This document shows positions 7,911-14,933 of a stretch of 64,000 nucleotides of DNA, piece by piece (positions within the stretch are counted from its first letter, which is position 1; every line of letters begins with the position of its first letter). The DNA lies in assembly GCF_003330845.1 (NCBI RefSeq), contig NZ_CP026121.1, positions 992,001 to 1,056,000 on the forward strand, written 5' to 3'. The stretch comes from Streptomyces sp. Go-475 (GTDB lineage Bacteria > Actinomycetota > Actinomycetes > Streptomycetales > Streptomycetaceae). The position numbers were made by a program, and so were the translations under genes. The notes under the pieces are model-generated. The model had not been told where the DNA came from and did no database searches. It saw only the letters and a program-made list of their open reading frames with translations.

Positions 7911-10444
7911 GCGGGGTCTCCTTCGCTGCTGTCGCTGCCCGCCGCGGGGCCGGGCGTGGTTCCGCGGCCGGGTTGCCTGCCGCCGCCGCGCGCCCAGCCG
8001 TCGCGGTAGGCCGCCATGCGGTCCCGTACGAGTTCGGGGGTGCGGTCGTCGTCCCCGGAAGCCGGTGTGGGCGGGTGCTCCTCGGGGCGTCCGTCGCGCA
8101 GTTGGGGAGCGAGACTGGCCTGCCGTACGCGGCGTGGGAGGTCGTCGGAGCCTTCGGGCTGCTCCTGGGGGCGGTGCAGTCGCAAGGTGGCGACTCCTGG
8201 GGGCGGGGTGTGGCCCGGGGACTCCGCGCGGCCGGTGGTCTCCGCGGCGGCCGGTACGGGAGCCACGAGGGCGCGCCGGTCGGCCGGTGCGGTGACGGGG
8301 TCCTGGAGGGAGTGGTCGTCGGGCACGCGCGCGTAGGCGCGTTCCTCGGGCTGCCGCGCGTGCGCCGCCTCCTCCGGGGAGCGCTGCGCCGCGCCGGTGT
8401 GCAGCAGGGCGGTGGGCAGCAGGACGACCGCCGTGGTTCCGCCGTACGGGGAGGTCCGCAGGTGGACCTTGACGTCGTGCCGGGCGGCGAGCCTGCTGAC
8501 CACGAACAGGCCGAGCCGGTCGCTGTCGAACAGGTCGAGCGCCTCGGACTGCGCGATGCGGCGGTTGGCCTCGGCGAGGGTCTCCTGGCCCATGCCGAGG
8601 CCGCGGTCCTCGACCTCGACGGCGTAGCCGTTGCCGACGGGTTCGCCGGTGATCCGCACGCGCGTGTGGGGCGGCGAGAACTGGGCGGCGTTCTCGATGA
8701 TCTCGGCCAGGAGGTGGGTGAGGTCGGCGACGGCCGTGCCGATGACGGCTGCCTCGGGGAGTTGCCGTACCTCCACGCGCGCGTAGTCCTCGACTTCGGA
8801 GACGGCCGCGCGGACCACGTTCGTCAGGGAGACGGGCATGCGCCAGGCCCGGCCGGGGGCCGCTCCGGAGAGGATGATCAGGCTCTCCGCGTGGCGGCGC
8901 ATACGGGTGGTGAGGTGGTCGAGGCGGAACAGGTCGCTCAGTTCGTCAGGATCGTCGGAGCGGCGTTCCATGCTGTCGAGGAGGCTCAGCTGCCGGTGGA
9001 CGAGGATCTGGCTGCGGCGGGCGAGGTTCACGAAGACACCGGAGATGCCGCTGGCCAGCTCGGCGCGTTCCACGGCGGCCCGCAGCGCGGCGCGGTGCAC
9101 GGTGCCGAGGGCCTCGGCGACCTGCGCGGTCTCGTCCTCGGCGGGCGGCCCGGGCGGGGCCTCTGCGCGGACGTCGATCTCCTCTCCCGCGCGCAGTTTC
9201 CGCATGGCCTCGGGGAGTTTGCGCCGGGCGATCTCCAGGGCGCTGTTGCGCAGGCTCACCAGCTCCACCACGAGCCCGCGTCCGATGCGTACGGAGATGA
9301 CGAGCGAGGCGGCGACGGCGGCCAGGCCGAGCAGGACGGCGGCGCCGGCCGGGGTGAGCAGCCCCCGGGTGAACGGGTCGGCCCGCTCCGCGACGCCGCG
9401 TGCCGCGTCGTCCTCGATGGTGCGCATGCCGTGCTGCACGCGCGTGTGCGCCGTGTTCCAGGTGTGCTCGGGTGCCGCCTCGACGGCCTTCGCGCCCGGC
9501 CCGCGGGCGAGGATCCTGTCCTCGGCGTCGCCCAGGCCGGCGTAGGCGCTGCTGTCGGAGAGGGCGTCCCAGGCGGAGCGTTCGGTGCCGCGCAGGTCCG
9601 CGACGGCCGATTCGGTGAGGGTGCGGCGCAGTTCGACGGCGCCGGTGAAGATCCGGAGCCGCTCCCCGTTCAGGGCGCCGTCCAGGCGGGCGCTCGCCAG
9701 CACGGCGTCCTCCCGGGCCAGTGCCTCTCCCGCGCGGGCGAATTCGAGCAGCACGCGCGCGTCGGAGCCGAGGTCGGCGTCCTGGATGCCGGTGAGGGCG
9801 CCGCCGACGCCGAAAGCCGCCGAGATGGTCCGGGTGTAACGGCTGTACGTCTCGGCCCAGTCCACGCGCCGGTCCCGTATCTCGGTCCGCAGCGGCCGCA
9901 ACTGCTCGGCACCGGTGACGAACTCCTCCAGTCGGCGGGCGACTCCGGCGGGCAGTTCCTCGCTGTCGGCGACGGTGTTGTCCTTGCCGAGCCGCAGTTT
10001 CGCGACGGCCCGGTCGGTGCGCCGGGCGAGTTCGGCCAGTTCGTCCGCGCGTACGGCGGACGGGTCGGTGGCGTGGCGTACCGCGGCCGCGCGTTCGGCC
10101 TGGAGGGCGGCGACCGCCGCGGAGACCGGGGCGCGGACCGCGGCGTCCACGCGCTGGACCTGCCGGAGCCGGGAGACGTCCTGGGCGGTGGTCACGGTGG
10201 CGTAGGCCCACAGGGCCAGGAGGGAGACGACGGGCACCATCAGCAGGCAGACGATCTTGGCGCGCACGGTGCGGGGGCGGATGTGCCAGCGCTCCGCGCG
10301 CGGGGGTATTCCGTCCTGCGCGGTGCCCGGGGGTGTCTCGGGGCCTTCGTCGGCGGGTGGTCCGGCGTGCGCGCGGCGACCGCGCGCGGGCGGGGGCGGC
10401 GGCGTGTCGGGGCCGGCCGCGGGGGTCCTCCGGGGTGTACGCAT
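7907..10444 (-). CDS. cvnA: Conservon sensor histidine kinase CvnA (nitrate/nitrite-sensor type)
   Basis: An 845-residue membrane sensor kinase. A Pro-rich cytoplasmic N-terminus is followed by membrane segment 1 (about 64-84), a roughly 275-residue extracytoplasmic helical domain of the nitrate/nitrite-sensing type, membrane segment 2 (about 363-383), a HAMP-like linker, a kinase core with F-R-L-D-H-L-T-T-R-M-R-R-H-A-E and a HATPase_c domain (I-I-E-N-A-A-Q-F-S-P near 581, then D-R-G-L-G-M). A disordered Pro/Arg-rich tail of about 160 residues ends it. There is no classical HisKA H-E motif, as in other CvnA proteins. The ATG at 10444 is preceded by GCGAGGAG. An MHYT gene lies 83 bases upstream. 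Confidence 0.9.
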   Translation of the reverse strand: MRTPRRTPAAGPDTPPPPPARGRRAHAGPPADEGPETPPGTAQDGIPPRAERWHIRPRTVRAKIVCLLMVPVVSLLALWAYATVTTAQDVSRLRQVQRVDAAVRAPVSAAVAALQAERAAAVRHATDPSAVRADELAELARRTDRAVAKLRLGKDNTVADSEELPAGVARRLEEFVTGAEQLRPLRTEIRDRRVDWAETYSRYTRTISAAFGVGGALTGIQDADLGSDARVLLEFARAGEALAREDAVLASARLDGALNGERLRIFTGAVELRRTLTESAVADLRGTERSAWDALSDSSAYAGLGDAEDRILARGPGAKAVEAAPEHTWNTAHTRVQHGMRTIEDDAARGVAERADPFTRGLLTPAGAAVLLGLAAVAASLVISVRIGRGLVVELVSLRNSALEIARRKLPEAMRKLRAGEEIDVRAEAPPGPPAEDETAQVAEALGTVHRAALRAAVERAELASGISGVFVNLARRSQILVHRQLSLLDSMERRSDDPDELSDLFRLDHLTTRMRRHAESLIILSGAAPGRAWRMPVSLTNVVRAAVSEVEDYARVEVRQLPEAAVIGTAVADLTHLLAEIIENAAQFSPPHTRVRITGEPVGNGYAVEVEDRGLGMGQETLAEANRRIAQSEALDLFDSDRLGLFVVSRLAARHDVKVHLRTSPYGGTTAVVLLPTALLHTGAAQRSPEEAAHARQPEERAYARVPDDHSLQDPVTAPADRRALVAPVPAAAETTGRAESPGHTPPPGVATLRLHRPQEQPEGSDDLPRRVRQASLAPQLRDGRPEEHPPTPASGDDDRTPELVRDRMAAYRDGWARGGGRQPGRGTTPGPAAGSDSSEGDPA

Positions 10445-10527
10445 GGACTCCTCGCTCGGGAGTGGTTCGGCGGTGTGCCACCGCGGCTTCGGGGCGAGCC
10501 ACTCGGGCTTCGGGGGTGCCGTTGGGG

Positions 10528-11310
10528 CTACGGGCGCTGATGGGCGGGAGTACCGACCGGCCGCTGGGCCGAGGCGGTCGCCTCGCGCTCCCCCGCCGTC
10601 GGCGACAGCGCGACGAAGGCCGAGGTCAGGAAGAGGTAGGACCCGAGGCCGACGGCGAGGGGGAAGATGAACTGCATCGCCGTGGCCCCGGGCAGGGCCT
10701 CCCCGGAGGGTGTGACGCGCACACTCACCGCGAACATCCCGGTGTAGTGCATGCTGCTGACGGCCGCGCCCATGATCAGGGAGGCGAGGGTGACGGCGAC
10801 GGGCGACTTGATGTTGAGCGCCGCCCACAGGGCCGCCGTCGCGGCGACGACGGCGATCAGGACGGAGAGCCCGACGAGCACCGGGTCGTAGGTCACGTCG
10901 CCGTGCAGGCGGACGGCCGCCATGCCCAGGTAGTGCATGCTCGCGACGCCTAGCCCGGTGGTGAGCCCGCCGAGCAACAGGGCCCGGCCGCGGTCACGGC
11001 CGTAGCCGACGGCGAAGACGCCGGCGCAGACGACGAGCATGGCGACGAGCAGGCTCAGGAGGGTCAGCGGCACGTCGTAGCGGATGTCGGTGCCGGCGAC
11101 GCTGAAGCCGAGCATGGCCACGAAGTGCATGGTCCAGATGCCGGTGCCGATCGCCGACGCGGCGGTGACGAGCCAGTTGCGGCGTGAGCGCCCGGTGGCG
11201 GCGAGCGCGCGGACGGTGCAGCGCAGCCCGAGGGCGGCGCCTATGCAGGCCATCACGTACGACAGCGCGGGGGTCAGCCACCCCAGGGCGGCGTGGTCCA
11301 GGTGTCCCAT
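10528..11310 (-). CDS. MHYT-domain integral membrane sensor protein
   Basis: A 260-residue membrane protein with seven hydrophobic segments and three copies of the MHYT motif: M-H-F-V-A-M, M-H-Y-L-G-M and M-H-Y-T-G-M. MHYT domains are proposed to bind copper through the Met/His pairs and to sense oxygen, CO or NO. Here the domain stands alone, without an attached GGDEF, EAL or LytTR output domain. It is transcribed in the same direction as the conservon and ends 83 bases before cvnA, so it could supply the input signal; this is inference from position. The intergenic DNA 11311-11453 upstream is relatively AT-rich and should carry divergent promoters. Confidence 0.88.
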   Translation of the reverse strand: MGHLDHAALGWLTPALSYVMACIGAALGLRCTVRALAATGRSRRNWLVTAASAIGTGIWTMHFVAMLGFSVAGTDIRYDVPLTLLSLLVAMLVVCAGVFAVGYGRDRGRALLLGGLTTGLGVASMHYLGMAAVRLHGDVTYDPVLVGLSVLIAVVAATAALWAALNIKSPVAVTLASLIMGAAVSSMHYTGMFAVSVRVTPSGEALPGATAMQFIFPLAVGLGSYLFLTSAFVALSPTAGEREATASAQRPVGTPAHQRP

Positions 11311-11453
11311 GGCCCAGGGACGCTAGACCCGCCAGGGGCGCGTGAAGGGGGCGCATTTCGAAAGGTGTTGGAATATGACGCAGAGATGTACCGGAACGAT
11401 CGGGTCACGCTCGAACATGTGCACTGAGGCGTCATCCGTGCCGGTGAGGAATC

Positions 11454-12062
11454 ATGCGGTACATGAGCGACGAGCAGACGCGTGTCCAGGAGTTCTTCAC
11501 CGCCCGCGCCGCCGACTGGGACACCCGGTTCCCCGACGACGGCCCGGCCTACGCCGCAGCGGTCGCGGAGCTCGGGCTGCGTGCGGGCGACCGTGTGCTC
11601 GACGCGGGGTGCGGCACCGGGCGCGCCCTGCCGCCGCTGCGGGCCGCCGTGGGACCGTCCGGAGTGGTCCTCGGGGCCGATCTGACCCCGGCCATGCTGC
11701 GCGAGGCCGTACGGGCCGGACGGGACCGTGACGGGGCGTTGCTGCTCGCGGACGTCGCCGCGCTGCCCCTGCGACCGCGGTCGCTGGACGCCGTGTTCGG
11801 GGCGGGTCTCATCTCGCATCTGCCGAGCCCGGCCGAGAACCTGCGGGAGCTGGCGCGCGTGGTGCGTCCCGGAGGTGTGCTGGCGCTGTTCCACCCCGTC
11901 GGCAGGGCGGCGCTGGCGGCTCGCCACGGCCGCCCGCTCACCCCGGACGACCTGCGCGCCGAACCCAACCTGCGCCCGCTGCTGGCCGGTTCCGGGTGGC
12001 GCCTGACGTCGTACGTCGACGAGGACGCCCGCTTCCTGGCGCTCGCCGTCCGCGAGGACTGA
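11454..12062 (+). CDS. Class I SAM-dependent methyltransferase
   Basis: About 202 residues with a Rossmann methyltransferase fold. Motif I is V-L-D-A-G-C-G-T-G-R-A-L, the acidic residue after strand 2 lies in G-A-D-L-T-P-A-M-L, and a post-motif L-L-L-A-D-V-A-A-L-P-L-R-P follows. The Methyltransf_11-like ending R-V-V-R-P-G-G-V-L-A-L-F-H-P is clear. Substrate unknown. Two starts compete: ATG 11454, only 3 bases after GAGGA, and ATG 11463, 12 bases after it; I list the longer. It is divergent from the MHYT/conservon genes and convergent with the MpaB-like gene. Confidence 0.85.
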   Translation: MRYMSDEQTRVQEFFTARAADWDTRFPDDGPAYAAAVAELGLRAGDRVLDAGCGTGRALPPLRAAVGPSGVVLGADLTPAMLREAVRAGRDRDGALLLADVAALPLRPRSLDAVFGAGLISHLPSPAENLRELARVVRPGGVLALFHPVGRAALAARHGRPLTPDDLRAEPNLRPLLAGSGWRLTSYVDEDARFLALAVRED

Positions 12063-12071
12063 ACCAGCGTG

Positions 12072-12974
12072 TCACCGGGCCTCGGAGCCGGGCACCTCCA
12101 CGTGCCGCACGGGGCAGCCCCGGACGCCGGGGACGGGGCGGGTGCCCAGGTCGGCGATCCGGTAGCCGTTCGGGTAGCCCTTGATCTCCCAGTTCTGCCG
12201 GGCGAAGTGCGGGGCGCGCCGGGGCGGCAGCAGGCGGACGGCACGCCCGCGCAGCCGTACCGCGCGACGCGCCCACGCGCGCGTGGCGGCGCTCGGCGAG
12301 GTGTAGCGGAAGGCGCGCAGGAGCGGGTCGTCGAGCAGCGAGAGGATCGCGGCGCGGAGCAGGGGCGCGAGCGGGCGCGGGTACCAGGAGACCATGAGGT
12401 CGAGCGTGGCGTCCGCGACGCGGCGGGCGTCCTCGTCCCAGGCGAAGTGGGCCGCCTCGTAGTCGTCGAGGCAGGTCTCGAACTCCTCGTACGTCTCGGG
12501 GATGTCCTTGATGCCCATGTGCCGGCCCAGCGTGCGGTAGTGGACGACGCTGGCGACGACCTCGTGGCTCGACATCCTGCGCCAGCCGTAGGCGTCGATC
12601 CACCGCCTGGGCATCACGACGAACGTGCAGAGCACGTAGCGCATGTCCTCGTCGCTGATGTCGTAGCTGCGGTGCATCTGGTTGATGCGGCGGATCGCGG
12701 TCCTGCCCTGCTGGGCGTCGAAGCCGTGCTCGACGATGGCGTCCAGCAGCAGCGAGGTGTCGTCGTAGCGCTTCTGCGTACGCTCCGTGAGCTCCGCCGT
12801 CTCGGCGAGCAGCCGGCCGATGCTCGGGACGGCGTAGGTGCGGTACAGGGCCAGCTCCAGGGAACGGGTGAAGTCCCACGGGAACTCGTACGCCACGCTC
12901 AGCCGATAGATGTCCGAGGCGTCCCGGTAGGGGTCCATGCGACGGATTCGTTCCAGCCGTTCGAAGCGCTTCAC
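12072..12974 (-). CDS. MpaB-like oxygenase-family protein (DUF2236)
   Basis: A 300-residue helical protein of the MpaB/latex-clearing-protein related family, in which characterised members bind haem b and oxidise hydrocarbons. The family look is given by the early R-M-D-P-Y-R-D-A-S-D-I-Y-R-L segment, the central H-R-S-Y-D-I-S-D-E-D-M-R-Y-V-L-C-T-F-V segment and Y-G-W-R-R-M-S. The GTG at 12974 is chosen because GGGGAGGG sits a few bases before it; the ATG at 13007 would place that ribosome site inside the gene. It ends 9 bases from the convergent methyltransferase gene. Function in this strain is unknown. Confidence 0.75.
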   Translation of the reverse strand: MKRFERLERIRRMDPYRDASDIYRLSVAYEFPWDFTRSLELALYRTYAVPSIGRLLAETAELTERTQKRYDDTSLLLDAIVEHGFDAQQGRTAIRRINQMHRSYDISDEDMRYVLCTFVVMPRRWIDAYGWRRMSSHEVVASVVHYRTLGRHMGIKDIPETYEEFETCLDDYEAAHFAWDEDARRVADATLDLMVSWYPRPLAPLLRAAILSLLDDPLLRAFRYTSPSAATRAWARRAVRLRGRAVRLLPPRRAPHFARQNWEIKGYPNGYRIADLGTRPVPGVRGCPVRHVEVPGSEAR

Positions 12975-13035
12975 GGTACCCTCCCCTTCCTGCCACCGAA
13001 GGTCCAACTCTACGTTGGTGAGCGGGAGATGAACG

Positions 13036-13371
13036 GTGAGCGGGGAAAACGCACAGGGGGAAGGTGGTCAGCACATGTGGAACAAGGTCCGCAAGGCCGG
13101 AGGCAGAGTCGCAGGTGCCTTGCGCACGGAGACGAAGTCCGACGGGGACAAACGTCCGCACAATCTCTTCGAGGCCGCGGCCGTCTACGTCACGGCCTGC
13201 GCCGAGGACGATCAGGAGCGGGCCGACGAGGCGTCCGGCTGGGTGTCGCCGGAGGCGCTGTCGTTCGGCGTGAACGAGCTGGCCTGCCGGGCCGTCGTCG
13301 CGCTCGCGCGGGAACGGGGCGAGTCTCCGGGGACCGTGGCCCGTGAACTGCTGGGCCTGCCGACGGCGTGA
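13036..13371 (+). CDS. Small hypothetical protein
   Basis: A 111-residue soluble protein that I do not recognise. It is basic at the N-terminus (W-N-K-V-R-K-A-G-G-R) and helical after residue 40, with an acidic stretch (A-E-D-D-Q-E-R-A-D-E-A). No membrane segment. GTG 13036 has GGGAG 7 bases upstream; an ATG at 13075 preceded by GGGGGAAGGTGG is a credible shorter start giving 98 residues. It is divergent from the MpaB-like gene, with only about 60 bases between the starts. Confidence 0.7.
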   Translation: MSGENAQGEGGQHMWNKVRKAGGRVAGALRTETKSDGDKRPHNLFEAAAVYVTACAEDDQERADEASGWVSPEALSFGVNELACRAVVALARERGESPGTVARELLGLPTA

Positions 13372-13506
13372 GGTGCCCGGCCCGGACGGCCGATTCGCCC
13401 CGTCCGCCGGAAAACTGCAGCTCCGGGTGCGCCTGCGAGGTCGTGACAAGCGGCTTCCGGGCGCACTAGGGTGCGCGCCGTTGGACCAACGGATGGGGAG
13501 GCTGGG

Positions 13507-14418
13507 ATGGCCGGGACGGACGAGGACGCCGTCGCCGCCGCGGACGATGCGCTCTATGTGCTCACGGCGGTGCTGCTGACGCCGGCGAAGTTCCCGAGCG
13601 TGCTGGGCGACGACTATCCGGAGGCGTGCGCGGCGCTCGGCCTCGCGCCGCTCGCCGACGGGTACGGGCTGGTGCTCGGCCAGGACGGCGACGGCGCCCG
13701 CTGGACCGTGGTCATCGACGACGTCTCCCTGGTGGCCGTCGCGATCGCGTCCTGGGACTGCGGCATGGAGTACGAACTGTCGCCCGACGAGCGCACGGTC
13801 GTCGCGGCGCTGCCCGGCTGGCCCCTCGCGGTCGCCGTCGCGGCCCCCGGGGTGCCCGCGCCCCACGACCCCGGCCCGGAGGTCGACGACCGGGCCCCGC
13901 TGGCCCCGCCGGACACCACCGTCTGGGGACCGGCGCAGCGGCGCCTGGGCGCCGACGAGATCGCGCTGCAGTGGGCGACGTGGCGGGAGCAGGTGGACGA
14001 CGCGGCATTCGCGACACCGGGGCCCTCCAGGACGACGGGCGAGGGCGACGACGGCGCGGAGGACGGCGGCGCGGAGGACGGCGGCGAGGTGGCCGGCGGT
14101 CCGGAGCAGAGCGGGGGGAACGAGCGGAGCGGAGGGAACGGGCAGCCGGGCCACAGCGGCATCCGGCGCGTCCTCGCGGAGGCCCGCACCTACCTCGACT
14201 CGCCGCCGCCGCTGGGCCGGGTCCGCTCGTCCTTCGCGCCGGGCGACGCGCGGACCCTGCGGGCCGACGGTCCCGGCTGGTCGCTCGTGGCCAGGACCGA
14301 CGACATCGCGTTCGTGCTGCTCGACGAGGAACCCGGCGAGGTCCTGCCGGTGGGCCGGGGGCCGGAGCTGCCGGGTCTCCTCGAGGCACTCGACAAAATG
14401 GCCGTGCGGCCGAACTGA
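13507..14418 (+). CDS. Hypothetical protein with an acidic Gly-rich middle
   Basis: A 303-residue protein starting M-A-G-T-D-E-D, with GGGGAGG upstream of the ATG at 13507. Residues 1-110 form a compact alpha/beta domain (Y-V-L-T-A-V-L-L-T-P-A-K-F-P-S and W-T-V-V-I-D-D-V-S). Residues about 180-215 are a low-complexity Glu/Asp/Gly linker encoded by short GGCGCGGAGGAC-like repeats. The last 80 residues form a second small domain (R-V-R-S-S-F-A-P-G-D-A-R-T-L-R). I do not recognise the family. The 135 bases before it hold no evident feature beyond a possible promoter. Confidence 0.72.
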   Translation: MAGTDEDAVAAADDALYVLTAVLLTPAKFPSVLGDDYPEACAALGLAPLADGYGLVLGQDGDGARWTVVIDDVSLVAVAIASWDCGMEYELSPDERTVVAALPGWPLAVAVAAPGVPAPHDPGPEVDDRAPLAPPDTTVWGPAQRRLGADEIALQWATWREQVDDAAFATPGPSRTTGEGDDGAEDGGAEDGGEVAGGPEQSGGNERSGGNGQPGHSGIRRVLAEARTYLDSPPPLGRVRSSFAPGDARTLRADGPGWSLVARTDDIAFVLLDEEPGEVLPVGRGPELPGLLEALDKMAVRPN

Positions 14419-14461
14419 CCGGCGCGCGCCGGGGCGGCCGGCCGGGCTGCGGTGCGGCCGG

Positions 14462-14644
14462 TCAGCGGCCCAGTTCCTTGCGGGTGGCGCGGCGCAGCCT
14501 GCGCCGCTGTGAGGGGTCCAGCGTGAGGTACGCGGCGGCCGGGACTCCCAGGATGATCAGCAGCGCGGCCCACCAGGGCAGCCAGATCAGCAGGATGAGC
14601 CCGACCGCCACACCGCCCGCGGCGATCTTGGCGTTCTTCGACAT
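14462..14644 (-). CDS. Small membrane protein, 60 residues
   Basis: A 60-residue protein: a short basic N-terminus (M-S-K-N-A-K), one long or two short membrane segments (A-A-G-G-V-A-V-G-L-I-L-L-I-W-L-P-W-W and A-A-L-L-I-I-L-G-V-P-A-A-A-Y), and a strongly basic C-terminus (Q-R-R-R-L-R-R-A-T-R-K-E-L). An AAGGAGGCG ribosome site lies a normal distance before the ATG at 14644, which makes the call firm despite its size. Function unknown. It converges with the preceding gene and diverges from the helicase gene. Confidence 0.82.
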   Translation of the reverse strand: MSKNAKIAAGGVAVGLILLIWLPWWAALLIILGVPAAAYLTLDPSQRRRLRRATRKELGR

Positions 14645-14933
14645 GACTGTCGCCTCCTTCGCGGCCATTGCCGCTCTCTGTCCCGAAAACGGACCCGCGC
14701 GTGCGGCGGTTCCGGACCGCGACCCTGAGACATCCCTGAGGCGCGACCCTGACGCACCCCTGAGACCTCCATGGTGACCCAGCTCACAGCTCCGCCATAC
14801 CCGTCTGCGCCGAAAGTGCTGTACTCTCGGCGACTCCGTCCCGCTAGTCAAATTTGAGGACTCAGTCATAGTCGAGCATCCGACTCCCCCGGCACCTTCC
14901 TCCGAGATCTCCGAACTGGCCTCCTGCTGCGCC
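14645..14933. other. 289-base divergent intergenic region
   Basis: This holds two imperfect direct repeats of GCGACCCTGA...CCCTGAG (14719-14740 and 14743-14764) and an AT-rich patch, TCAAATTTGAGGACTCAG (about 14848-14865), which includes a ribosome-site-like GAGGA at 14856-14860. The region must carry the promoter for the helicase. The helicase frame is open through most of it, but there is no ATG, GTG or TTG in that frame before 14934. Confidence 0.6.

Noticed and set aside
6350..10444. Kinase-roadblock-DUF742-GTPase operon as a novel signalling system
   Set aside because: This is a standard conservon, present in many copies in streptomycetes; only the MHYT gene and the extra roadblock gene are notable.
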